This document shows positions 5,006 through 11,571 of a stretch of DNA of 15,665 nt, in pieces (position 1 is the stretch's first letter; the number at the start of each line of letters is the position of its first letter). Both the position numbers and the translations under genes were made by a program. The stretch is from the NCBI GenBank assembly GCA_964346445.1, contig CAYFUI010000013.1, positions 1-15,665 of the forward strand, in the 5' to 3' direction. The notes beneath the pieces are model-generated. The model had not been told where the DNA came from. It was given only the letters and a program-made list of their open reading frames with translations, and did no database searches. This DNA is from JAGOZV01 sp964346445. Lineage in GTDB: Bacteria > Patescibacteriota > Saccharimonadia > Saccharimonadales > Saccharimonadaceae.

Positions 5006-7408
5006 CTAGTCGTTGGCTTTTAGTGCTTTTAGCATGTCTACATGACGCAGCTTAAAGTGTGTTGTAATAGACACAATTGTAGTGAATAAAATAGTCCCTA
5101 AGGCAGCAAATACATAACCCGGCCACCCTATAACAAACGGAAACGCTAATTGGTCAGAAGACGCCACTTCCAAAATAAACCAGGTTAGCACATTGCCTAT
5201 TAAGAAACCAAGTAAAATGCCAATAATGGTAAAAATAATACTTTCGCGCACTATATACATGGTTACTTCGTTATTATAAAAACCTAACACCCGTAAGGTC
5301 GATAACTCTCGTTGCCTTTCAAGTATATTTATTGCGGTTAGGTTATATAAAACCACAAAAGCTAAAACCCCAGATAGTATTATAAAAATCCAAACAACAG
5401 GGCTAATACTTGCAGCCATCCTTTCTTGCTTATCTATCATACTACTGGTTAAAACCACACCAGTTACACCAGGAGTGGCAATTAACTTTTTGGCAAATTG
5501 TTGCTCTTTATTGGCACTAACATCTTTTAGCTTAACTAAGAAAGCATTAGTTTCTAGGTGTGAATGGTTTAGCATTTTTTTGGCATAAGCTGTGGCCGTC
5601 ACTATATAATGACCCATATAGTTTTTCATAACATTAGCCACTTCAAATTTTACTGTTTCGCCGTCTTTGGTAGTAGCTTCTACTTGACTACCCTTCTTTA
5701 AGGAAAATAAGTTTGCCAGCTTTTGTCCCACTACCACGCCATTAGTAGGCAACGGTATACTTTCATTTGCGGCAGTTACCATACCAAAATAATTATCTAA
5801 CTGGGTAGCCTCTAAATCACTAATAACGTATAAATTTGCCACCTGGCTGGGCACTTGCCCCTCTTCTATGGTCAGCTGATCCATATAAAGTGGTAGGAAG
5901 CCGGTCACATTAGCCATACTCTTAAATTGGTCTTCTATAATTTGTAACTGCGTAGGCGACAAGCCATTCGTTACAGAAACGATGGCTTGGTACTTTATTG
6001 TTTTTTCTATTTCTTTGTTAGCGGTAGCGCTAATTGAATCCCTTAGCCCAAAACCGGCCAGCATTAAGGCGGTACAACCAGCAATACCCAGTATGGTTAA
6101 AACCATTCGGGTTTTGTAACGAAAGATATTCCGGTAGGTAATTTTTTGCTTAAAACCTAGCCTATCCCATAGTATTTTAATTTTTTCTAACCAAATAGTT
6201 TTACCAACTTTTGGTGCACGCTGGGCTAATAAACTAGTGGGCTTTTCTTGAAGGGTACCATAAAGCGCCATCAAAGCTGCACCTAGAGTTACTAGGACCG
6301 TTGCTACTAAAGACAATAAAATAGGGCCGGCATAATAACGAGTGCCATACTGGTCAAAAATATATTGCTCTTTTAGCATGTTGAAGACAGCGTGTGGTAA
6401 TAAATTCACCCCAATTAAAACGCCCACTCCCCAGCCTAGCAGCCCTACTAGTACGGCAAAGAATATGTACTTTATAATAATTTCCTGGTTTTTATAGCCA
6501 AGCGCTTTTAGTGTGCCCATTTCTTGCCTATTTTCTTCAACAAAACGGACCATAGTGGTAAAAGTAATCAGCCCTGCAATAAAGAAGAAGAAAACTGGAA
6601 AAACATTACCAATAACGTCTATCCGGCTAGACAGTCCTTCATAGTCACTAAAACCGGGGGCTGTCGTTTTATTTGTAATAATATAATTATTTTTATCGAT
6701 TACAGCTTCTAATTGTTTGGTTTGTTGCTTAACCGCTTTTTTATAGTCCGCCGCGTTTTTGTTAGTAAGGCTAGGGTAAGTTATAGTGGCCATATTATAA
6801 AACGGTAAGTTAAAATTACTGCTTGGCACCATAAAAAAACCGTCTAACTGGCCACTACCAGTTGTGGCGAGCCCCCGTTCGTCATTGGCAATAAAGGTAG
6901 GCGAATCTACATAACCTGTAACCACATAACTATCCTCTTTTAGTAGGGGGTGTTTAATGGTAACCGGTTGGTTTAATGGGTAGTGGCTCTTAAGGCGCCT
7001 GTCTACTACCACTTCGTTGTCACTAGTGGGTAGGCGCCCTTCCTGGAGCTTTATTTTATTATGGTGAGCGCCAGAATTATAAGAAAATAACTGAATGGTA
7101 TTATTTTTTTCTTCATCTACAAATGGCAAAGAATAGCTAAATTCTACCTGTGCACCCCCTATATCCTCTATAGCTGCTTTATCTTTAGGGCTAAAACCTT
7201 GTGGTGCCATAATATGAATATCCGCTAAATTATGTTTTTTAAAATAATTATCCATGGCAGCATCCAGGTTAGGACCTATGGCTTTAATACCCACAAATAA
7301 CAAAACTCCCATCATAATGATTAAGATAATGGAAACCATGCGGCCAGGTGTTTTAAAAACTTGGCGAAGCGTGTTCTTTATATAAGTATTTTTAGCCGGC
7401 TTTACCAT
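5006..7408 (-). CDS. ABC transporter permease, FtsX/MacB type with two FtsX domains
   Basis: 800 aa. TM1 is at about 24-43, followed by a large extracytoplasmic region (about 45-262). The first FtsX module has TMs near 268-288, 311-336 and 361-385; then TM near 434-454, a second external region (about 460-665), and the last FtsX module with TMs near 671-692, 719-746 and 762-783. Both cytoplasmic coupling segments are intact: E-N-R-Q-E-M-G-T-L-K-A-L-G (292-304) and E-R-Q-R-E-L-S-T-L-R-V-L-G (697-709). This full-length duplicated layout is typical of Gram-positive exporters or mechanotransducers (FtsX, LolC/E and MacB superfamily). The ATG overlaps the ATPase stop in ATGGTAA (7402-7408), indicating translational coupling. 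No MacA-type adaptor is encoded nearby, as expected for a cell without an outer membrane. Confidence 0.92.
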   Translation of the reverse strand: MVKPAKNTYIKNTLRQVFKTPGRMVSIILIIMMGVLLFVGIKAIGPNLDAAMDNYFKKHNLADIHIMAPQGFSPKDKAAIEDIGGAQVEFSYSLPFVDEEKNNTIQLFSYNSGAHHNKIKLQEGRLPTSDNEVVVDRRLKSHYPLNQPVTIKHPLLKEDSYVVTGYVDSPTFIANDERGLATTGSGQLDGFFMVPSSNFNLPFYNMATITYPSLTNKNAADYKKAVKQQTKQLEAVIDKNNYIITNKTTAPGFSDYEGLSSRIDVIGNVFPVFFFFIAGLITFTTMVRFVEENRQEMGTLKALGYKNQEIIIKYIFFAVLVGLLGWGVGVLIGVNLLPHAVFNMLKEQYIFDQYGTRYYAGPILLSLVATVLVTLGAALMALYGTLQEKPTSLLAQRAPKVGKTIWLEKIKILWDRLGFKQKITYRNIFRYKTRMVLTILGIAGCTALMLAGFGLRDSISATANKEIEKTIKYQAIVSVTNGLSPTQLQIIEDQFKSMANVTGFLPLYMDQLTIEEGQVPSQVANLYVISDLEATQLDNYFGMVTAANESIPLPTNGVVVGQKLANLFSLKKGSQVEATTKDGETVKFEVANVMKNYMGHYIVTATAYAKKMLNHSHLETNAFLVKLKDVSANKEQQFAKKLIATPGVTGVVLTSSMIDKQERMAASISPVVWIFIILSGVLAFVVLYNLTAINILERQRELSTLRVLGFYNNEVTMYIVRESIIFTIIGILLGFLIGNVLTWFILEVASSDQLAFPFVIGWPGYVFAALGTILFTTIVSITTHFKLRHVDMLKALKAND

Positions 7409-8121
7409 TCAATATCGGCCACGTTTTGTGGGTTTTTATTTATGACAATATCTTTAACCTGGGCATCGTTTATGTGAATAACCTTGTCGGCCATGCCAGC
7501 AATGGCACTATTATGTGTAATAATTACAACGGTTTTATGGTGCTTCCTACTAGTGTCCTGGAGTGTTTGCAAAATTTGTTTTCCAGTTTTATAATCCAAG
7601 GCCCCAGTTGGTTCATCGCATAATAAAAGTTTGGGGTTTTTAGCAAGCGCCCGGGCAATAGCTACCCGTTGCTGCTCACCCCCAGACAGTTGGGCAGGAA
7701 AGTTATTTAACCGCTTAGCTAACCCCACTTGTGCTAGCACAGCTTGCGGGTCGAGGGCATTTGGTGTGACGTCTGTCGCTAGTTCAACATTTTCTTTAGC
7801 GGTTAGGTTTTGCACTAAGTTATAAAATTGAAACACAAAACCAACATCGTGCCGCCGGTAACTAGTTAGTTGGCGTTCATTCAATTTTTCAATATGCTTA
7901 GAGTCAACTATTACTGCTCCGCTAGTTGGCTTATCCATGCCCCCTAAAATATTAAGAAGGGTAGACTTACCGGCACCACTTGGTCCTAAAATAACCACCA
8001 GTTCACCTTCATTTATCGTAAAAGAGATATCCTTGTTAGCTACCACCTTGGCGCCACCGTCTTGATACACCTTGCACTCGTTTTCTACTTTAATAAAAGG
8101 TTGTTTTATTTTCTTAGCCAT
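7402..8121 (-). CDS. ABC transporter ATP-binding protein (MacB/LolD-like)
   Basis: 239 aa from ATG 8121. Counting from that Met, the motifs are Walker A G-P-S-G-A-G-K-S-T (46-54), Q-loop near Q98, signature L-S-G-G-E-Q-Q-R (145-152), Walker B with C-D-E-P-T-G-A-L-D (168-176) and switch His in I-T-H-N (203). All catalytic residues are present. P-T-G-A-L-D is typical of the MacB/LolD/FtsE group that partners FtsX-type permeases, here the next gene. An in-frame GTG at 8124 is possible, but the AAGGAG around 8126-8131 suits the ATG better. The ATG shares one base with the TGA stop of the thioredoxin gene (TGATG, 8119-8123), so the genes are coupled. Confidence 0.95.
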   Translation of the reverse strand: MAKKIKQPFIKVENECKVYQDGGAKVVANKDISFTINEGELVVILGPSGAGKSTLLNILGGMDKPTSGAVIVDSKHIEKLNERQLTSYRRHDVGFVFQFYNLVQNLTAKENVELATDVTPNALDPQAVLAQVGLAKRLNNFPAQLSGGEQQRVAIARALAKNPKLLLCDEPTGALDYKTGKQILQTLQDTSRKHHKTVVIITHNSAIAGMADKVIHINDAQVKDIVINKNPQNVADIEW

Positions 8122-8633
8122 CACTGCTCCTTGTTTGCGGCGCCCTCTAGCTGGGCGTACTGCTGTTTAATGGTGCTCTCTATTTGCGGCTCCATGCTAG
8201 GGTTAAAACCACTAAAGGGTTTGTCACCAATAATAAAGAATGGTACCGCTTTCGCACTGTAGTTTAGCTGTTCAGCCTTCTGGTTCATCAATTCTAAGTT
8301 GTCTTTATTATTCCACACCTCAAATAAATAAATATCCACCATGTCGCGATACTCTGGCTCCATGCCTTCAAGGTACTGAATGAGCTGTTCACAGTAACCA
8401 CAACCATTACCCCAAAAAACATACATAGCAACTTTTTCTGGGTTATTTTTAATATTCTTCCTACTAGAAAAACGTGGTAAACGGCTGTCATTAGTAGCTA
8501 GTTTGCCCGTGGTGTCTTTTTTTGCTTGTTGTTGACTCTTGCCTTTTTCGTACTGTATATTAAAAAGCCCGAATAAACCAATACCTGCTACGATAACGGC
8601 TAATACAATAATAATTTTATATACTTTTTTCAT
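8121..8633 (-). CDS. Membrane-anchored thioredoxin-like protein (CGYC)
   Basis: 170 aa. An N-terminal membrane anchor or uncleaved signal (about 4-24; no clear lipobox) precedes a linker and a thioredoxin fold. The active site is W-G-N-G-C78-G-Y-C81, with the cis-Pro loop K-A-V-P131-F-F and the following G-D-K-P-F-S-G-F. The family catalyses thiol/disulfide exchange outside the membrane; whether this member oxidises or reduces cannot be told from sequence, and no DsbB/VKOR or CcdA partner is in the window. The start lies 1 nt after the sulfotransferase stop, with no Shine-Dalgarno, so reinitiation is likely. The stop is TGA, overlapping the ATPase start. A placement next to an ASST recalls enterobacterial assT-dsbL, but see the finding on cysteines. 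Confidence 0.9.
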   Translation of the reverse strand: MKKVYKIIIVLAVIVAGIGLFGLFNIQYEKGKSQQQAKKDTTGKLATNDSRLPRFSSRKNIKNNPEKVAMYVFWGNGCGYCEQLIQYLEGMEPEYRDMVDIYLFEVWNNKDNLELMNQKAEQLNYSAKAVPFFIIGDKPFSGFNPSMEPQIESTIKQQYAQLEGAANKEQ

Positions 8634-8634
8634 C

Positions 8635-10620
8635 TTAAAACCTAATATACTGGTCTAGCTTATAAACTACACCGTTTAACTCTACATATAAAGAATATTT
8701 ACCCCTTAAGCCTTCCGCATTAATATATTTGGTAACCTCTATTCCTTGGCTTTTTTCCTCTTCGGTAAAAATATCCACACACAGTGCCGTGTAAGGTTTT
8801 TTACTAACTCTTATATTATATTCTAGTTGCTTTATGCCTTGGGTAAGAATAAGCTTTAGCTTGTCTCCCTGTTTAAACTGGCCAGAAAATACCAAACGGT
8901 CATACTCTTTGATAGTCTTTATATTGTGTTCTTTTATAAAGTCTCCAGCCGGCTTAGCCTGCTTGATAAAACCATATTTAGTTTTATTAATTGGTGTTTG
9001 CCCTAAACTACCTAATTGCTGGGCGCCAACTGGGCTAAAGTGCTCGTTTGGGGCATAAATAGGCATCTTTTCTACCCGGTAATTATTTGTAGGTAGCTTT
9101 ATTTCATAAACCACTTCATCATTTAATATTTCCACCGTATCAGAAAGGAGGGTGTCGGCCTTTACTACGCCAGCCGGCACATTTTGCACCTGCCCATCTT
9201 TATAAGAAATACCTCCCGAATGCACTAGGTAGTGCCCAGGCCCTAAATAATCTACGTCCGATATGTAAGGCGAGTAAAACCCACTCCCCCTCTCTTTACC
9301 GTATTGCCACAACTGCTTAATGGTCATGTCTGTGGTGTTAATTTGGTATAATACCCCACGAGTATAGCTTTGACTGGCTGGTACATACTGGGCTTTATTT
9401 TTACTCTTATTATTGCCGTTATCTAAAATAAACACGTAACCTTCGGGCGTAATCATGGCCGCGTGTTGGGCCCATTGCCACTCAAAATCACCAACAGGTG
9501 TGAAAAAATATTTATGAAACTCTGGGTCCCAGTTTGTTTTGTCACCAATTATCCAATTAAGCTTGCCGCTTTCATAGTCTATATTTATAACCGCGTCTTT
9601 ATGCCTGCCAGAAAGAGTTATACTATTAGTTGGCTTGTCATACCAGACCGAGTTATTATGAAACCAGTCATATGCACTCCAATCTTCCATTTGGCCATCG
9701 CTGGTATTTAAGATATTTTTTATGTCCCATTCTTTAACAATGTTACCGGTTTTACTATCCACCTCCACAATGACATCCTCCACGGTGCCATGTGGGCTAA
9801 TAAAATCGTCACTGGCAATTAAAAAATTACCGTTATCTAGCTCAACGTAGTCATGGTGATAACCGCCTGGTAAACTATATTCTTTATAAATCTTTCCTAA
9901 AAGGTCCATTTCATACAACCCAGTAGTGTAATACGGTGGGTTAATTAAGCGTTCTGTGCTCATTAGTAGGTGGCCATTTTTTAAGCGCCCAATCTCCCAA
10001 GTTGCACTGTCGTTAAGGTACCAACGCACATCCCCGTTCACGTCGTAGGCGGTGGTCTTACCGGTACTGGAAGGTGTAAAAAAGTACAGTTCATTCGTTA
10101 ACTTTTCTTGTTTAGCCATTAGGCTTTTAGGGATGGCAACGGTTGGTGGTAACGGTCCAGTTTCAATTTGGATTAACTTCGTTTCTTGCCCCACCTGCAG
10201 CTTTACATCGGTAACCTGGCCTGCGTATAAGCCATAAACTGGTAGGTAATGCACTTTGCTACTAGGAAAAGTGTGACTAAAAGTGGACAGTTCGTCCTTG
10301 CCTATAATTGTCACGGCTGGGGCCACTGCCTTGTCAGTTTCAAACGCAATTAAGGCTGTTAGGGGCGAGTTGTCATAAGGGTCTACAATAATGTTAGGCG
10401 AGCTAAAACTATAACCGCGTGCTTCAAACGCTAGTTCTTTTTCGGCTTGTTTACTTATTTTACTTGGGATGGTTTGCACCTGATGACGGCTAAAGCTTAT
10501 GTTCTCTACAACCAAAAGCAAAATTGCCACACACAGGCCTACAACTACCATAACCATTAAGACTCGGATAAGTAAAATGCTTAATGAAGGTTTAATAATG
10601 TTTGAATCTACTTTAGTCAT
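8635..10620 (-). CDS. Membrane-anchored arylsulfate sulfotransferase-like protein (ASST family)
   Basis: 661 aa (E. coli-type AssT is about 600). One N-terminal TM helix (15-38) with the body outside, a beta-rich N-terminal domain (about 60-160), then a propeller with repeated blade segments such as G-N-I-V-K-E-W and G-K-L-N-W-I-I-G-D. Candidate active-site residues follow the ASST order: H255/H256 in Y-H-H-D-Y-V, H321 in D-W-F-H-N-N-S-V, R339 in S-G-R-H, and H386 in A-Q-H-A. The last is the likely counterpart of the His that carries the sulfate in PAPS-independent ASSTs. The C-terminal part (about 505-661) adds a beta-rich domain. Only two Cys exist, C30 in the TM and C614. The substrate is unknown: sulfate transfer between phenolic compounds is the family reaction. 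First gene of a four-gene operon. Confidence 0.85.
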   Translation of the reverse strand: MTKVDSNIIKPSLSILLIRVLMVMVVVGLCVAILLLVVENISFSRHQVQTIPSKISKQAEKELAFEARGYSFSSPNIIVDPYDNSPLTALIAFETDKAVAPAVTIIGKDELSTFSHTFPSSKVHYLPVYGLYAGQVTDVKLQVGQETKLIQIETGPLPPTVAIPKSLMAKQEKLTNELYFFTPSSTGKTTAYDVNGDVRWYLNDSATWEIGRLKNGHLLMSTERLINPPYYTTGLYEMDLLGKIYKEYSLPGGYHHDYVELDNGNFLIASDDFISPHGTVEDVIVEVDSKTGNIVKEWDIKNILNTSDGQMEDWSAYDWFHNNSVWYDKPTNSITLSGRHKDAVINIDYESGKLNWIIGDKTNWDPEFHKYFFTPVGDFEWQWAQHAAMITPEGYVFILDNGNNKSKNKAQYVPASQSYTRGVLYQINTTDMTIKQLWQYGKERGSGFYSPYISDVDYLGPGHYLVHSGGISYKDGQVQNVPAGVVKADTLLSDTVEILNDEVVYEIKLPTNNYRVEKMPIYAPNEHFSPVGAQQLGSLGQTPINKTKYGFIKQAKPAGDFIKEHNIKTIKEYDRLVFSGQFKQGDKLKLILTQGIKQLEYNIRVSKKPYTALCVDIFTEEEKSQGIEVTKYINAEGLRGKYSLYVELNGVVYKLDQYIRF

Positions 10621-10625
10621 AGCTT

Positions 10626-10642
10626 GTTATAAATATTATAAC
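10626..10642. promoter_or_regulatory. Perfect 7-bp inverted repeat over the promoter (candidate operator)
   Basis: GTTATAA (10626-10632) and TTATAAC (10636-10642) are separated by ATA. The dyad covers the -10 element and the predicted transcription start of the sulfotransferase operon, a usual position for a repressor site. The repeat is AT-rich and contains the -10 itself, so chance symmetry is possible. Confidence 0.4.
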
Positions 10643-10643
10643 A
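10635..10643 (-). promoter_or_regulatory. Extended -10 promoter of the sulfotransferase operon
   Basis: On the - strand TGT is followed by a perfect TATAAT (10635-10640). The predicted start is near 10628, giving a leader of only about 7 nt before the ATG at 10620. No Shine-Dalgarno and no good -35 are visible. It sits just after the peptidase stop (10648). Confidence 0.55.
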
Positions 10644-10647
10644 GGTT

Positions 10648-11088
10648 TTAGATAAAATTTGGATTTGTTAAAAACTGCTGCGGTTGACGGCCGTCTTTCA
10701 TGGTGATTTTATGCTTAGTGGGATAGCCAAGGGCTGTGTTATTACTAATACAATCTTGGCCACCTAAATAAAAGCCAATGTGAGGGTGCCCTTCATAGAC
10801 ATCCCACACAATTAAATCGCCGGCTTGCGGAGTAGTGGTTGGCTCCCAACCATTATTTGGGGCAGCCCGTAAAGTGCCGGCCACAGTAGCATGAACATCA
10901 TCTATTAAATTAAATATTTTTAAAATACTAGTAACGGTAAATGCGCAAGAAAGCTCACCATCATTGGTAATCTCTACCTGCTTACCTGTTTCATCCGTCA
11001 TGTAAAGTTTTTGAAATAACTTAACATTTGGCAGGGCTTTAACCATGGCAAGGTAAGTAGCCTTGGTGGCTGGTGTTAGTTTGGTCAT
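10648..11088 (-). CDS. NlpC/P60-like (papain-fold) cysteine peptidase domain protein
   Basis: 146 aa and no signal peptide or TM helix. The candidate nucleophile is C48 in E-L-S-C-A-F-T-V-T-S, at the start of a helix. About 53 residues later come G-D-L-I-V-W-D (90-96) and G-H-P-H-I-G-F-Y-L-G (100-109), with H101 or H103 as the candidate base. The Cys...G-D-L...H-x-G-x-Y-x-G order is that of NlpC/P60 peptidases, which cut peptidoglycan stem peptides. It is very short, so it is a single domain. Lack of an export signal suggests cytoplasmic use, unconventional release, or another substrate. No Shine-Dalgarno precedes the ATG; a -10-like TACAAT ends 6 nt upstream. Family-level call only. Confidence 0.65.
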   Translation of the reverse strand: MTKLTPATKATYLAMVKALPNVKLFQKLYMTDETGKQVEITNDGELSCAFTVTSILKIFNLIDDVHATVAGTLRAAPNNGWEPTTTPQAGDLIVWDVYEGHPHIGFYLGGQDCISNNTALGYPTKHKITMKDGRQPQQFLTNPNFI

Positions 11089-11094
11089 GTTTTT

Positions 11095-11100
11095 ATTGTA
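11095..11100 (-). promoter_or_regulatory. -10-like element predicted to give a leaderless peptidase mRNA
   Basis: TACAAT on the - strand ends 6 nt before the ATG at 11088, so transcription would begin at the A of the start codon. The -35 position falls inside the terminator hairpin at 11105-11135 and is poor. Without this promoter the gene would depend on terminator read-through. Confidence 0.4.
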
Positions 11101-11104
11101 TATG

Positions 11105-11135
11105 AAAAGCCCCGTAACTCCTAAAAGTTACGGGG
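11105..11135 (-). terminator. Intrinsic terminator after the 72-aa gene
   Basis: A perfect 10-bp stem joins CCCCGTAACT (11110-11119) and AGTTACGGGG (11126-11135) around CCTAAA. On the - strand, TTTT (11105-11108) follows. It begins 19 nt after the stop of the 72-aa gene. Confidence 0.88.
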
Positions 11136-11154
11136 AGACTGGCGGGCACATACC

Positions 11155-11373
11155 TTATTTAAGGATGGCTCCAGCAGGGAGATTACGCCGAAGGTCTTCA
11201 ATGTGCGCTTTTTGGACACGCATTTGCTTGCTTATTTCACGCTCGTCTTCTGGGAACTGGGTTAGTAACCCTTTTAAACGGAGCAGCTCTTCGTAAGCGG
11301 CCGAAAGCTGCGCATGGTGCGTCACTGCCTCAGCAGAAATTGTAGTTTGCCCTTCGCCTGGCAAATATAGCAT
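11155..11373 (-). CDS. Small 72-aa helical protein, unknown function
   Basis: I do not recognise the family. Residues about 13-65 look like two charged amphipathic helices split by F-P-E-D, with heptad-like Leu spacing (A-Y-E-E-L-L-R-L-K-G-L-L; M-R-V-Q-K-A-H-I-E-D-L-R-R-N-L), suggesting a helical hairpin or dimer. There is no TM helix or Cys. The start is firm: AAGGAG 7 nt before ATG. It has its own promoter (11423-11451) and terminator, so it is a monocistronic unit between two larger gene sets. The C-terminus ends P-A-G-A-I-L-K. Confidence 0.75.
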   Translation of the reverse strand: MLYLPGEGQTTISAEAVTHHAQLSAAYEELLRLKGLLTQFPEDEREISKQMRVQKAHIEDLRRNLPAGAILK

Positions 11374-11396
11374 TTTGACTCCTTACAGTCGTACAT

Positions 11397-11413
11397 CACA
11401 ACACGGTGTTATG
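11397..11413. promoter_or_regulatory. Inverted repeat just after the transcription start (candidate operator)
   Basis: AACAC (11400-11404) and GTGTT (11406-11410) are symmetric about 11405, and the flanking CA (11397-11398) and TG (11412-11413) extend the dyad with one mismatch. A 1-nt centre is too small for an RNA hairpin but suits a dimeric DNA-binding protein. It begins a few bases after the predicted start (near 11416) of the 72-aa gene. Confidence 0.35.
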
Positions 11414-11422
11414 ACTTCCTAT

Positions 11423-11451
11423 ATTATACCACAACCTTGTTAAAAATTCAA
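11423..11451 (-). promoter_or_regulatory. Promoter of the 72-aa gene
   Basis: TTGAAT (11446-11451), a 17-nt spacer and a perfect TATAAT (11423-11428) on the - strand, with TGG before the -10. The leader is about 43 nt and contains the dyad at 11397-11413 and the AAGGAG ribosome binding site. Confidence 0.75.
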
Positions 11452-11475
11452 TAACTAAGCACACCACGTCTTACG

Positions 11476-11571
11476 CTACTGCCCCATAATAGTGGGCAGA
11501 ATAATGGTGATGATATCTTCATCAATTTGTTCCAACTGGCTGCTTGGCATTTTAGGCTTTCTAGCTTTCAT
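11476..11571 (-). CDS. Possible 31-aa small protein overlapping the helicase stop
   Basis: An ATG at 11571 lies 5 nt before the start of the helicase TAG, in the +1 frame relative to it (GATGAAAGCTAG), and opens a 31-codon frame ending at TAG 11476-11478. The peptide starts with basic M-K-A-R-K-P-K, has an acidic middle (L-E-Q-I-D-E-D) and a hydrophobic end (I-I-T-I-I-L-P-T-I-M-G). No Shine-Dalgarno is seen; translation would rely on coupling to the helicase. Nothing else occupies this interval. Unsupported by homology, so tentative. Confidence 0.35.
   Translation of the reverse strand: MKARKPKMPSSQLEQIDEDIITIILPTIMGQ

Noticed and set aside
5006..8121. MacAB-TolC type tripartite efflux pump
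   Set aside because: No MacA-like adaptor or outer-membrane channel is present, and the permease has a duplicated FtsX layout of about 800 aa rather than the four-TM MacB layout.
8119..8124. Possible recoding of UGA as Gly, as in some CPR groups
   Set aside because: The thioredoxin gene ends at TGA right where the ATPase begins, and no gene in the window needs in-frame TGA.
8121..10620. Direct equivalence to the assT-dsbL-dsbI operon
   Set aside because: There is no DsbB/DsbI-type membrane protein, and the ASST-like protein lacks a Cys pair outside the membrane; only the order of the first two genes is similar.
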